This document shows positions 50,314-63,299 of a stretch of 64,000 nt of DNA, in pieces. A program made the translations under genes and the position numbers. Numbering within the stretch: position 1 is the first letter of the stretch; each line of letters begins with the position of its first letter. Source of the stretch: Sistotremastrum niveocremeum HHB9708 (taxonomy: Eukaryota > Basidiomycota > Agaricomycetes > Sistotremastrales > Sistotremastraceae); assembly GCA_001630475.1 (NCBI GenBank), contig KV419400.1, forward strand, positions 930,940 to 994,939, read 5' to 3'. Below the pieces are notes generated by a model, which saw only the letters and a program-made list of their open reading frames with translations, searched no databases and was not told the origin of the DNA.

Positions 50314-53300
50314 CTAATAAGGGCCAAGCTCCGACTCCACGAAACCGGAAGATGTTCGACGAATGGCCTTGCGAGAAGTGGACGGCTGTCTTTGGATTGC
50401 CGTAAAGCGGGGAGAGTTTGGCGGCGAATGTTCGATTTCAGGATCGGGATTGGGCAAACTCATATCTTCGTCTCCATGTTGTGGCCATCGATAAGTCCCA
50501 TCCACGAACTTGAGGGTTCGGAGGCTTGTAACCCGCACTCTCCTAGGTCGTAACCGATAGACCATAGCGTTTCGAGTCCGCTGGCTGACTCGACTCGCAC
50601 TTCGTTCGCCATCTGGTGTACTTGCCCGTAAAGTTCCCAAAGGAGATACCCTCTGTTTCGGGGGATCGATTTTTCGAGGAAGCGCACATAACATCACGGG
50701 GTCCGATGGCAGCAGGAGGGGAAGCATGTATCTAGATTCCAATAGCTCACCCAAGACTGGAGGGGGTTTGGGGGGAAGCCACTCAGATTTCTCATAATTT
50801 CGATCGAAGAGAAGATCTATTGCCTCCTGAAGATTCCCAGTCTCGGAATCAAGTGTGTTTGTCGATGTGGATGCCGCATATCCTGCGACCGACTGTGAGT
50901 CCATCGCGCTGTCTGAGAAGCTGTCATCGTGGTCGCGATCTCTCTCATCCAACTACAACATGCTTGGGTCAGGTAGATTTTGCTTCTGACGCGTCGAGCC
51001 TACCTCTTTCCTTAAGGTCTCCACCCCAACTTTCACGCGATGTCGCTCCCAGTCCTTCTGAAGTTGGGCAAGGTATTGACTGCATTCTTCAGGCATGCGA
51101 TTCTCTGAGACTTCGTACTTGTAATCGCGGACAGCCCGTCGCATCTAAAAGTTTGTCATGCAACGAAGATGCCGGAAGTAATACGAACCCACCTGGAAGG
51201 GATTCAGATTTCGCATCATCTGGACGGTTGCCACCAGATCGGGGAACTCTGTGATTGAGGACAAGCACTGCGAGATTGGGTATAAGGGGAAGAAGGCCCG
51301 TAACGGAAGCATACCTGCAACCAATGTAATAGCTCTTTCACAGGGGAAAAGTGGGATTCTATGCCCTTCGGCAACTCTACGGTACCAACCCATTCCTCAA
51401 TCACACCGATGTTCATGCCAATCTGAATGGCTCTTGAACGGCAAAGATATTTCTTTCGCGTCAATATCCTGTTAAACATTTCGCCTGTCTGTTTTCAAGC
51501 ACAGTTTTGACAGACTTATGTGCTGGACACTTACAAGCTGTCCAATACATGATCTGGCTGAATGCCTGGACTATCATAGCGGGGTTAACGCCGGATAAGC
51601 AAAGCAGCGTGTGCAAGGCAGTTAGAACCGCTGTGATGTCTCGTGGATTTGGTGCCGGAGATTGGGAGGAAATCTGGTCCAAAAAGTTCTGTAAAGCGGG
51701 CGTTCCGGGCAGTGTCTCCCCTTTCGCTCGAGAAATCGACTGGCGAAGAGAACTGAAACGTGCCGATGACGGAGAGATCAAGGACGCAGGAGGAGAAGAT
51801 GGTCGAGATGGTGGATTGTGGACATTAAAATTAGTCCGCTGGGGTGTTTGGGGCGGAGAGCGTATGAAAGGGGATGGTGTACCTGGGCTCGTCTTTTTCT
51901 TTTTAGAAGTAAGAGATCCGAAAAAAGACCACTCGGATTCAAACTGAATAGAGTCGAACTCAGTGGAAAGAGGAGTGTGGTCAAGGAGGCAGGTATCTAT
52001 TAAAGGGTCGATCCTTCTTTCGACGATCCTGATAATAAAGACTGCCAAATACATGTCAGTTGCCAGAATAACGCAGGCGTTTGTGATGTACCTTGGATTG
52101 CATTGATCAGCTCTTCTATAAGAGTAAATAGACCGAGGACATCGATTGACTCGGCAACATCCTGGTCACATCTAAGCAGGTGTAGGAGAATGGTACAGTT
52201 AGATAGCCAGAATGTCAAGCATGAGAGGTCTTCAGGATGAGCCTGCTATTATCAGCGAATATCTACCTCTCAACAGAGAGGTACACTCACATAAACGACC
52301 TCTTCTATTTTGTCCACCCCGCCGACCACTAGGTCTTCTACCCAATCGGCGTTACCCCACAAGCAGGCGAACCGAGTACACAAATACAAGCCCCTCGCAG
52401 GTTCCATGTTTTGCAAACTCGGTTGGACGTCAACAATAAGCGTCTTTAATATTTGAGGCAATGAATGGGGAGAAAAGGCAAGAATAGAGGTCCAATTCCG
52501 AGGAGGAGTCTGGAGCAAGCATAAGAGATAGAAAACTCAATGAAGGAACTGGAGGTGGACCGACATTCTGTACGTCGCAATCATCCAGATAGTCATCCTC
52601 GTCATCGGATGAATCACTCTCATCGCTTGTGACCCCGGCGTCGTTGCCCCACCAGCCGTCTGGCAGTTCCAAAACCCTTGTCACGTATTCTCTAATATCT
52701 TTCCGAGTCTTGTTGCGTTTGGTGATTCGTTCTTCCTCCCGGCGATTGAGTTCGAGACGACCGCCTTTCCAGCCCTCTTCTCTCATTGATTCCTCCAATA
52801 AAGATACGATGTCTTCTCGTCCTGGGATCGTGCTGTAACCCCGGATTACATCTACGGGGGTGAGATTCCGATTTGTGCGCTGAAGAGTCGAAGCTCCTTG
52901 CATGACCAAAAATGAGATCAGAGTCGGTGGCGATAATAGAGACGCATGGTGCAGAGGAGTCCATCCAGCTATATGAACGAAAATCAAAATCTCAATGCAT
53001 AGCCGGTCAAAGTAAATCATACCTAAGTCCTTATGGTTGATATCAGCCCCTTCCGCAACCAGAAGGCGGATACATTCCTCCCTTTCGACTTCTCTATCAC
53101 TATCAGAGCCAAAGCCCATGATGATCGTAGTAATGGGCCCAAAGCCATCTTCGTCTTGCACGTCTAGGTCAACGAAGGGCCGCACATGAGGATCTGCAAG
53201 AAGATACGACAGCAAGGCGAGATCTCCGAAAATGCAAGCTCTGTGAAGACAATGAGCGACGAAAGCCCGTTTCTCTGCGGGCGTAAGACTGGAGGATGGC

Positions 53301-53386
53301 GAGATCAAAACGGAGACTTGGGATGGAGTCGGATATATAGGCTGCAAGTCAGGCTTAGGCGTCAAGTCTATAGTCTGCGGAACCAT
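50314..53386 (-). CDS. Ankyrin-repeat + DIL (dilute) domain protein
   Basis: The start is MVPQTIDLTPKPDLQ. Ankyrin repeats follow: VAHCLHRACIFGDLALLSYL, ADINHKDL joined to GWTPLHHASLLSPPTLISFL, and RNLTPVDVIRGYS. An acidic segment (DESDSSDDEDDYLDD) precedes the DIL domain. That domain begins NWTSILAFSPHSLPQILKTL and continues FWLSNCTILLHLLRCDQDVA, ESIDVLGLFTLIEELINAIQ, NPAMIVQAFSQIMYWTACEM, IEEWVGTVELPKGIESHFSP and VKELLHWLQ. The tail has MRRAVRDYKYEVSENRMPEE and SRYMLPLLLPSDPVMLCALP. DIL domains are best known from the cargo tails of class V myosins; here there is no motor. An inferred role is a membrane-trafficking adaptor. Confidence 0.85.
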
Positions 53387-53849
53387 GAAAGCCCCTTAGC
53401 AGCCTTTGTATATGATGCGACCTTTGTACTTTGGCACTCTAGATCTTCGACAGCCAGAGAAATGCGTAGGTGTCAATATCGACGCGTTGCCAACGCACAA
53501 CGCTTTCGTCGTTGGCGACTTGAGAGGCGATAGACGCGAGGCAAAGTGCTGGCTGCTGTGCTTTGCCTCTAACACGTGTCGAGAGTCCCTGGACCGCTGG
53601 TTCGCAAGAGCCAGGACTAGTGCGCCCGAATAACTGGTACCGGATTAGGAAAGAAACTGGAGACCGGGGCCGTTTCTTGTGCGCAGGCGACAGGGTCTTG
53701 ACGACACACTCAAATACGATCACGGTACTAATTACTGAATGTGCATCACGGAAACAGAAGTACTGTGTATGTCTATAAACCAACCATCTTGCATTGCACC
53801 TGTAACTCGTATTTAAGAGAGGCCATTTGATCACGTGAGCTTCCTTGCA
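53387..53849. other. Divergent intergenic region, DIL protein / ING protein
   Basis: This holds both promoters. A 139-codon antisense frame fills most of it but lacks recognisable domains and is judged spurious. TCACGTGA (E-box) lies at 53830-53837, just upstream of the ING start. Confidence 0.45.
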
Positions 53850-55047
53850 ATGGACCAAGCGACGCTCATTGCGACCGAGTACATCTCGAGTACGCCTCTG
53901 ATATCGCCCTCATTTCTGCACAAGCTAATCAGCATACAGCTCTCGACAATCTTCCCAGTGAAGTGCAGCATTTACTTGCTGAGATCCGATTCAAAGAAAA
54001 CAGGTCGCAAGGTCAGAATTGAGCGAGATCTCCCCTATTGCTGACTCATGTCGCGTTCGCAGAGCTCCTGCAGAGAATCCAAAGTCGCACACAATCCTAT
54101 ATTCGACACACTATTCGTCCAGGCACAGGACCAAAAGACAAAGACCTACTTCTACCTCAAAAAGTACAGACCGACTATGAAGAAGTAGAGAAACTGGGCA
54201 AGCAAAAAATCGAACTTGCCAACCGTCTTGTCGAGCTTCTCAGTCGCGCCTGTGGCCGGCTAGACTTTGACTTGGGCAGAATACACAGCGCCAATGGGGA
54301 TACATTGCCAGAAGTGCCACCATCCCTGAGCACCTCCGTGAGCAACAGTGGTCCAGCGGACGGTTGGTCATCCGCCCGGACTGCCCGAGACAAGTTGAAG
54401 GAGAGCCTGAAGAACGAGATTAGTCTCGGATCGCCTGAGCCGGCGGTGGTGTCTCAGCCAGTCGTTGTTCCGAATTACACGTCTGTGCCTCCCAAACGTA
54501 TGTACTGCCCCTGGCTCCAAATTCAGAGCCTCAAATCTGACTCCTTTTGCTAGGCCGCCGTATGAATACTCCTTCATCTTCTCAGTTTCCCTCCCCAGCA
54601 CCCCCAGGACCTTCCAATCATCCACGTTCGCGCCTTTCATTGCAATTACATCCGCGTCATTCAGCTCGGCGCTCTGCGTCTGTACCTGATCAAGATGAAG
54701 AGATGGAAGACGATGACGGCAATCCCAATGGTGATCCTGAGGATCAACAATTATACTGCTATTGTCGACGCTTATCATATGGAGAGGTAATGGCTGCAAT
54801 TTTCTCAATACTTCATACTGAGTTGTCTTTTCTTAGATGATCGGATGCGACAATCCTGATTGTCCATATCAATGGGTGAGGTTTTCTTCTTCTTCTTTTG
54901 GTTGCTCATGACTCATGTCCTCCGTAGTTCCACCTCAACTGTGCGGGTCTCAAACCACCCTTGCCAGAGAATTGGTATTGCGAAGATTGCGCCCCGAAAG
55001 TCACCGCTGGGCCGATGGGTCGAAAAGGAAGGAAACGAGGAGGGTAA
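53850..55047 (+). CDS. ING-family PHD finger protein
   Basis: ING proteins read H3K4 methylation for histone acetyltransferase or deacetylase complexes. The start MDQATLIATEYIS joins TLDNLPSEVQHLLAEIRFKE across a GTACGC intron, then ELLQRIQSRTQSYIRHT. The coiled ING segment continues QTDYEEVEKLGKQKIELANR and LVELLSRACGRLDFDLGRI. A long linker follows. The C-terminal PHD is [40 protein letters not shown] and WYCEDC, with the C4HC3 ligands complete and the Met-Ile-Gly-Cys-Asp pocket typical of H3K4me3 readers. It ends MGRKGRKRGG, a basic tail. Whether it is the Yng2 or Pho23 orthologue cannot be settled here. Confidence 0.9.
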
Positions 55048-55259
55048 CCTACCGATTCAGTTGTTTCAAGTAGTGGACTTCAAGCAGTGTACAATACAGA
55101 TTATGTGTAACATTAGGGTTCCATTCAATGACTACGTGACTACGTGATATACAACAAAACGATATGGCAAAGACAAGTACAAAAGCGAATAAAAAGTGCG
55201 TGAGACAGCGAAATGATAAAAAAGACAACGGATGCGATGGTCGAATACAAGAACTTTCT

Positions 55260-57148
55260 TCATGCACTGCTAACTCCAGACTCCCAAACGCTTCTCTTGA
55301 TGTGTCCTTGGGCGCGACACACAAGACAAGGTACCTCCACGACTCCCTCCATCTTGTCTTCACCAGTGGAGTCATCTTCGTGCAAGTTCGGGCCAAAACC
55401 TGCGACTCGAGCAGCAGTGACGAGGCAGCTAGGATGGAAGGCATGTTCGCAAACTTGCTTTTCTCCGTCGTTCGCTGAGACCTGATCCATCCAAATGGAG
55501 ACCGTTCCAGTCTTGGTGTCTTCAGCCTTGGGACATTCGTCAGTCGGACCAACACCGCACGATGGATCACAACATCTGAGGCCCATTTCTCTCTCTTTGC
55601 TCTCCACACGCTCCCTTATGGTCATGCCGGTGCCATCGGGTACCACCCATTTTTTCCTAGGAGGAGGTGGACCAGGTGGAGTCATTGGGAATGCCCCGAA
55701 GAACATTGGGAACGGAATGGCACCAGACATTGGTGGCGGTCTATGATTGTTGGTTGTGCCTGCCTGGGGAGGCTGCTCGGTGTTGTTGGTTGAGGTTGAA
55801 GTTGGGAAGACGGGCACAGGGACAGGGACGGGAATGGGGATAGGGACGGGAATAGACCCAGGTGTAGCAGCCCCTCTGCTGCCAAACGTGAAACTCGGAC
55901 CCTGGAAAGTCGTATAACCTGGTAAGTTGAACGCTGGGAAGGGGGGTGACGCTGGGTTGGGGGTCGTCGAGTTGGGTTCGGTGGCGAGAGGCTGATTTGC
56001 GGAAGGTTCTGCTGAAGGTGAGCCCTCACGACTGGATGGATGCACGTGGAAATGAGGAGGAAGGACCATGTTCAGAATGTTTCGAATGAATTCTGGCATG
56101 TTTGGGGATGCGTCCCTCGGGGTATTGGCAGTAGTGGAATCCGTATCTCCAGGTGGATTATGAGCAGGGGTACTGTCAGAGTTAGGGTTTGCAGGATTGC
56201 CTGGTGCAATCCAATTAAGGTGGAATAAAAAGGGGAATAAACGGGGAAGCACACCTGTCCGACTGGACACTTGAGGACGGGGCTTCCATGTAAGATTTTC
56301 TGGGTCGACATCAAAGCGACAAACGGGACATGTGGTATGTCGGGAGAACCAAGGAATAAGACAAGATGAGTGGAAGACATGACGACAAGGTAAGGCCAAG
56401 ACAGGGGCCAATGGACTGCCGCCAAGCAGTTCATCAGTGTTCTTATCCTCAAGAAGGGAGTCCCAGCAGACGGCACAGCCACTAGAGCCAGACAAACTAT
56501 CATCGTGACTGCCCATGATTCCACCGACAGTCTCTAGACGTTGTAGAAGGCCCACAGGGACAGGCTCCATAGCTCTGACGATGAATTTGGCCCTCTCTTC
56601 GTCTGGCTCCTTTTCGGAAGGAGGCATCCCCATGCCGAGATTAAACTGGAAAACCTGGTCAAAGGTAAACTCTTGCTCTGGGTCCTGAGGCGGGAGATGT
56701 GCCTGATCGGAGTTTCCCTGAGGAGGTTGCTGATAACCTTCGGGCAACACACCAGGATCGAGGTATATAGAGATGCCCACAGGTATACCACCGGTAGGAG
56801 GAGGGGATAGGGGCGGTGCGAAATGGAATTGAAGCGTAGCTCGTGAAGCTTTACATTGAATAGTCAGTCGAGGACTTGCACATCAGGGTCGAAATCTTGC
56901 TCACATTGGGGGTTGGCTGTCTGAGAAGGTTGAGGAGGCTGCTGAGGCTCTTGGGGAATAGTTGGACGCTCGTCAGGATGCGTCGAGTTCGTTCGTTGTC
57001 GCGTGCGCTCGCGATTGTCTGACGAGGGATCGTGTGTACCGTAGTGGTCGTCATCGTCGACACGAGCGCGACGAGTCCCGGCAAGGCGGGGCTCTTCGTT
57101 GTTGGTATCGTTTGGCAAAGGTGGCAAGGGTGGGTCGCGATCGGACAT
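55260..57148 (-). CDS. RING-H2 zinc finger protein, probable E3 ubiquitin ligase
   Basis: The start MSDRDPPLPPLPNDTNNEE is followed by an Arg/Asp-rich first exon. A GTGAGC intron (phase 1) joins it to SSRATLQFHFAPPLSPPP and GGIPVGISIYLDPGV. The RING-H2 is CAVCWDSLLEDK, then LPCRHVFHSSCLIPW and HTTCPVCRFDVDPENL, with all ligands present. A Pro-rich disordered segment follows, including a run of I/V-P repeats encoded by a GGGACGG-type minisatellite near 55810-55860. The C-terminal Cys/His-rich region (RCCDPSCGVGPTDECP, CEHAFHPSCLVTAARV and EVPCLVCRAQGHIKRSVWE) looks like a second zinc-binding module. E3 function is inferred from the RING; the target is unknown. Confidence 0.85.
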
Positions 57149-57271
57149 GGTGGTTATGAGAAGAGGAGACAACAAGGCCGACCTTATAATCAGATCAGTA
57201 CAGGCAAGACCGGACTTAGCGGAGATAACATTATCTCATGCTTACCAGAACGTTCCAGTCTGTCTCCTCTC

Positions 57272-58321
57272 ATGCCCGACGACAACGACAACGACAAGCA
57301 GTGTCGCATCTGTCTTGGAGGTGCTGATCCAACATTGGGAAAGTTGTTCAAGCCTTGTCGATGTGATGGTTAGCTCTATCTCCTTCTTATGACGTTGGCT
57401 GATTATCCCGCGTAGGATCTATGCGAGTTGGTCCCTTCCTCAACGTTCCAAATCTAAATCTAATCAATAGTCTAGTATGTTCATGTCGACTGTCTGAACA
57501 CTTGGCGCAAAGCATCACCCTCTCGCTCTGCCTTCTACTCATGTCAACAGGTAAATCAACCCTTGCTGGGAACTGGGTTGTCCTGACTAGGCGTCTGTCA
57601 GTGTGGCTATCAATATCGTTTCGCAAGAACACGTGTTGTTGGGCTTGCAACCTCACCCTGTTCGTATTTTTGTGCTTACTTTACTTGCTGAAGCTGACAG
57701 GCTCTACAACGCGTTCGTTGCTCAGTCGTCATCGCCGTCACTTCTTTGAACCTCTTCATTTTGGTTGTTTTCATGGCATCATTCCTGGGCTCGTTTGTTG
57801 TGAACTGGATATCTGACGAGACTCCTTCGTCTTGGACTTATTACTGGAGAATGGGCCCCGTGGCGGCCAGTGGTGACCTCATTGGCGCAGCGATTCATCT
57901 CTTCGACGACACTTACGTCCACCCTCGGTCCTTCGCTTCCTCGGTGCCCCTTCGAGAACCCTCGCCGCCTGGTCTCATTGCACGTTTGATCCAACGTTTC
58001 ATGCTGGGTCTTTCTGTCGTTGGTATCACTTCGTTCGTACAATGGCTTTGGTCAATTTCTCTCATCGGAAACTTCGGTTTGTTCCGATTTCGGGGAATAC
58101 GTGAGAGAAGGCAACGTGGAGGTGGCAACATCGTAGCTGCTCTTCTCGTAATGTTTGTCGTCGCAGGAGCCGCAAGGTATGCGTCCTCTTGCATCTTTAA
58201 GCTTGTCACGGTATTTCACGTGGCTTTCAGGGCATTACTTACTACTTATCGGGTGGTGGAGAAATACACCAAACGTTTTCTCGTAAGGGCTGAATACGCC
58301 ATCCTCGAAGTTAGTGACTAA
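57272..58321 (+). CDS. RING-CH (MARCH-type) membrane ubiquitin ligase
   Basis: The N-terminal RING-CH finger reads KQCRICLGGADPTLGKLFKP, CRCDGSMRYVHVDCLNTWRK and SFYSCQQ-type spacing into CGYQYRFARTRVVGLATS. Assembling it needs an 11-nt microexon (57416-57426, encoding the end of Gly and then Ser-Met-Arg) between introns of 47 and 49 nt. With it, the sequence matches the family G-S-M/L-x-Y-V-H. Membrane helices follow: VVVIAVTSLNLFILVVFMAS, MLGLSVVGITSFVQWLWSIS and NIVAALLVMFVVAGAA. The C-terminus is ALLTTYRVVEKYTKRFLVRA and ends ILEVSD. MARCH and Doa10-like ligases act in endomembrane protein degradation. Only about 120 bp separate it from the divergent RING-H2 gene. Confidence 0.85.
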
Positions 58322-58394
58322 CGGTTTCGCGCTTGCACACCCCACTCTGTATATTATCACTGATGCTCAATAAACAATGTATATATCCGGAAGC

Positions 58395-61300
58395 TCAGAA
58401 CTCTCGTCTGATTTTCAGTTTCACTTCTTCGTACAATTTTCGAGTATCTCCTCGGTCCGGCGCCAGTTCTCGTAGGAAAACATCAATCGCGCGATCAATT
58501 TTGTCCGCGGGGAATTCTGCTCGAGCCGCCCTTGTCCGGTCGCGAGTCACGCTGTTCACCCAATCCGACAGAACCACCGCAAGGTCGGCAGACAGTGCTT
58601 GGACGTTTGTTTGCACGTTATACGGAGGGACCTTGTATGCTAATCAGCAGGGGTGCAAATTTATCTGGACTTTCACTTACTTGGGAATCATACATCCGAC
58701 TTAGCAGATTAAAGACGACGTGGTGAGGAACCCCAGCTTGGGTCAGAACTCGAGGCCCCCAGCCAACCGGAATGTGATCTCGATTACGCATCGTCATGTC
58801 CTCGAGAGTCTTCATGATATATTCTGAAGAAAGGTAAGCAAAACTTTGTAGATCCGACAACAACATGGCCGAACCTGTTGGGAAGGCGCTCTCGGAAGGA
58901 TATAGTTGGCGGCCTTGGGTGATTACCAAATTAGCAGTGGCATTCAATTCGTCTTCCAGAGATTCGGCAGTGCTGACTATGGCCGAAGTGAGATGTGGCA
59001 CATTGAGTCTCTGAGAAGAAGGACGTACAGCGATCGAAGAGAAACCGCCAAATGGAAGTGACAAGATGCTGATCCTGATGATCTGAGACGTGAAGCAGTA
59101 AGAGCTTCATTTCAGGCAGATTAAGGGCATCAGCGTAGTCCTCGTATAACTAGGGGAAGGGTTGTCAGTCACGACGGAGAAGACTCGCACAGTACTCACT
59201 GAAGAGATAGGGATTAAGGCGCTGCCTAATTCCTGCAACTTTTGTCGCTCCCATTCGCTTGGCTCAGGGAATTCACGTAAGATCGTATGGAATATTTGCA
59301 GTTGAGCTCGGGCAACTTCCAACTTCTCTTCGTACTCCGTCAAGAGAGAAATGGCGGTTTCTTGGCGGCCACCGTCGGACGCAGAATGCGACTTTGCATT
59401 GCTCACTGCAAGGGTGAGATATTCTATACGTTGATCCAAAGACAAAGAGAAGCTATTTTCATTAGCTATCTTCTGCAAATTCTTAGGGAGTAAATGACTT
59501 GACATACCGAGACGATTCAGAGAGGCTGACAAGAATTTCAGCAGACCGTAAGAATTGTCCCATCTTAACGTAGTATTGCCACAGAAGCTCGGCTTTCTGA
59601 AGAGTTAGAGGTTCTCTCTGAAGGTAGCTTTCCAAGAATGGGCTATTAGACTGCAAAAGGAAAGTCAGAACACACAGATTTCGGATGTGAGGCGCGTTAT
59701 ACCTCCAACAACTCGTCAGCAGAACCACGCTTTATCAGCCAATCGTACAAGTGTGAGTGAAAGACAGGATCTTGAGAACCAATAGCTGAACGATAAGCAG
59801 CTTGGCTAATCGCTTCAGAGTCATCGACCACGATGTCCAATCCCGAAGAACCTTTGGCTTGGGCAGCGGCTGTGTCGAATGTCTGCAGCGTATCAAGGAC
59901 TGAGTCATAACAGCGTATCCGAGACTGGTAGGCTTCTGTTCGAGGATCGTTCGGAGGGCAGCCTGCTTGCCAATGATCGAAGCCAGAGTTGTCATTGTCC
60001 CAGTCTTGAGCGCACCGAAGGGGCAGTTCGATCGCACCTTGTGGCCATAAGACACTAGAGAGCAACAAAAGACCAAAATCCTACCTTTTGCATAATGTAG
60101 ACGTCGATATTCTAGGGCCACGTCTTCAAGCTTCTCGCTCGTCAGATGTCGACTTCCTTTCGAAAATAATCTAGACAATTACTGAGTCCATATTTCAGAT
60201 CAGATCAGAGGAGTTGTTACCTCAATGACTCGAGAAGAATTTTGTTTCGTTCGACGGCGTTGCGCGTCTCTCCTGCTTTCCGAACGTTCTCTTCCGCCTA
60301 TTATCTGTTGGCACATATCTGGTAGAAAAACCATAACGCTCACTTTATACAACATCACATCATCAGTACTACAGAAGGAGCCACATCTCTGCTGCAAGAC
60401 TTCGCTGATTGTATCCACCTATACGCTGAACTCAACAAAGTTGACACAACGCGGAATGAGGAGAAACGTACATTGATTTGCAAGGAAATCTGTTGGTTGA
60501 TTACAGAATTTACCATTACACCAGCAATCTCGCGACCTTGATTGGTGGAGATAAGTTGAGAGTAGGTCAGTGCGATCAAGCGTTGTTGATCTGCTGGGTC
60601 CAAACTATGGAAGAAATTTAGCCTGAACTCGCGGAGGCAAGTAAAACAACTCGCCGTTGTACGAGTTCCGATAGATTATAATCATGAAGTAAGAGAACGA
60701 ATGAGAGCGCTTCCACGGTTTGAGCAATGAGACTAATGAGACTTGCAGAAGCCGAAAGCTCAGCCTACAAAAGAATGTGTCAGCAAGCTCGAATCCGGGG
60801 GGTTCATTTATATACCTTCCAAGCCTCATCCTGCGCGCCGGCCGAACGATGCTCCCCTGGTGGCACTTGAAACAAGAAAGGATCCGTTTCGCACAGTTCA
60901 CGGAGAGACTGAAGGTCCGAATGGAGTGTGACCAACTCGGAGTCCGGGACGTTCAAAGCAAATCTTCAATCAAAAATCAGACCACGAGCAACGGATAACT
61001 GGCGGAAACATACTTGGCGGTGACAATATTCGTATTCCAGATAGAGCGAATGAGACGTCCAAAATACAGGGTAAGACCTTGCAACTTCCCACTGAAGTCA
61101 ATATGCCCTATGATCAGAGGCTCAATCTCAGGCGCGATGGTGCACATTGAACAAAATCACCTATTCGAACCGTGCTGAGTGTGGGCTTTCCGCCAATGCT
61201 GAGGAGAATTTGGCGGGCATTCACTCTGGCATCAATGCGTCCACCTAATCGGGGGGCTGCAGCTCCGCTGTCACCGACCGATGAATCTGTTTGCAAGAAA

Positions 61301-63299
61301 GAATTCCTGGCGAGAATTGCGAAGAGCATCGCGCAGGTTTGATCGCGACCATAACTGCGTAAGAAGATGAGCCTGGACCCCGGGGATCCATAAAATCAGA
61401 ACGGACTTATTATAGTATAGTTCGAGCTCATGACGACTGTCCTGGAGGATGAGGTTATTGAGAACGTCGACTGGTCGTAGTTTAATAACAGGCGTCAGGC
61501 TAAAGTTCGACAGCAGGAGGAACTCTCGCGGTGAAGAAGAGAATTGGGTGACTAATTCGTTAAATGCGACCGGTGACGATGCTTGATTGCCTGAAGAAAG
61601 AGAGGGCGAGGGCAGCTCAGAAATGATCAATGTATGTCCATCCACTTCATGCAATTCCAGATTTTCTGTTAATGCCGGTCGCTGATAGGACAGCGAATAA
61701 CTTGGATAATTAGGATACTGAGGAGCGGCGATTTTCAGAGATGCGGTGGTTGCCAAATCCGGGAATGTACAAAGGATGATAGATCTTAAAGACCCATCCG
61801 GTTCTGTCACTTGCTGCGACGCGAGTAATAAACCAGACGCGTAGTAAGCAGCCCCCACTGAAGAAATGACGAATGCTCTGGGTGGGTCGGGTTGTGGACC
61901 CAAGCCCGGGTGTACGACCCCTTCAGGACGTCCACTGGGATGAGCCAGACTTGTAGGGGGTCCTCTCACGTAAATCACGCGAAGACCTGTCGGTCCAGAC
62001 GTTTTTGAACCCGCAAAACTGGGATAATTGAACCCTGTACCACCTCGGTGAGACAGATAAATACGGGCGCTCTTCGAGGTGACGGCGATGAGATGACAAT
62101 CCCCTTTGGATTCAGAAGGGGATACCACGTGAAGGCTGACGATGTCGAACGCCCTTGGCTCAAGGAGAGTATTCCCGGGCGATATGCTCTGGGCCTGATG
62201 GCATACATCACGCAGGATGAACTTCTGCGTCAGATGAGGGTCAAGACCATTTGATCCGAGTGACATGACGGTGATGGCATTTGTATTGGAGAGGGTGTAT
62301 AAGCAGTTGCGACTGTCATCGACAACGATTGATTTTATCGTGGCTGTTGGAGTGTTAGCCGGGTAGGTAACTGCTGAACGTTTGAGGCACACCTTCAGAA
62401 GCCCCCGAGAGGAAAGAAGGCAGAAGACTAGCACCGTATGAAATTGAATGATTTTTCAGCGCGACTTTTGCGGAGAACCAAGATTCGCTAGATGAATAAT
62501 CAAGCTCGTACAAAAAGCCGTCGGCTCCTGCCATGAATATTCGACCGGTACTGGTGCCCACGGCTCCGCTCATTGACACCAACTTGGTCGATACCACCAT
62601 ATCAGTGGCATATAGCTTGAGGGTCTTGCGAGCTCGTCGCGAAGAACTAGGAACGTTGGTGGCTGAAACACCAATAAGGAGCACGGATGTTCGGGTGCAT
62701 ACAACCAGCAGGGAGTTGATTTCATCCACAAAGATGCCGGACTTGGGCTTCAGAAGAGTTACAGACGTGATGACCTCGGACTGCTCAGTGAAAGAATCAA
62801 TCTCGTTTCTGTGATTGAAGCTAGATGAGACGGGAGCAAACCGAACAGGACGGGGTGCTCGTACCCTTCGACGTAGTCCCACAAGAAGAGCTTATTGTCA
62901 ATCGTTATCCACGCTCGACCAATCTCCACAAAAAGCCCTAGGTCAGATTGCGTAGTTGTATTTTGAAAGTGGCTGAACAGAGGAGTTGGGATTTTGATTT
63001 CGGTTTTCGCGTGGTAAAGTTGCCAGGGTGTTTCATGTTGAGGGACATAAGATGGCGGCGGAGAGATACCCCCTGGCAAAAGAGTCGTCAGAAAATGGCC
63101 AAACCTTGTGAAACGCGAACGTACCAGGAAGAAGTTCGTTGAGGTCGGGAACGAGGCGAGAGTCCTGGACAAACTGGTCTTGGATGGTCTTGCTAGCGTG
63201 TTCCAAACTCGCTAAATCTATATTGGACGACCTGGCTGCACTAGCAGGCTGCTGGGTGTTCAGAGACGCGCTCGCCCCAAAGGATGGATTGTTGGCCAT
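58395..63299 (-). CDS. NUP170: Nucleoporin Nup155/Nup170
   Basis: Nup155/170 is an inner-ring scaffold nucleoporin with an N-terminal beta-propeller and C-terminal alpha-solenoid. The start MANNPSFGASASLNTQQPAS leads to ASKTIQDQFVQDSRLVPDLN. Propeller segments include FVEIGRAWITIDNKLFLWDY, GIFVDEINSLLVVCTRTSVL, GAVGTSTGRIFMAGADGFLY, SIVVDDSRNCLYTLSNTNAI and LRVIYVRGPP. The C-terminal solenoid includes EKLEVARAQLQIFHTILREF, SLSLDQRIEYLTLAVSNAKS, FNLLSRMYDSQ and the last exon KIDRAIDVFLRELAPDRGDT. Many introns break a product of around 1,450 residues. Spacing to the RING-CH gene (convergent) is about 70 bp. Confidence 0.92.

Noticed and set aside
53600-53640. GGTTCGCAAGAGCC, tRNA-like
   Set aside because: It does not match the B-box consensus beyond the first bases and no acceptor stem can be drawn.
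53439-53858. 139-codon open frame (-) between the DIL and ING genes
   Set aside because: It fills a divergent promoter and overlaps the ING start; there is no family similarity and no intron signals.
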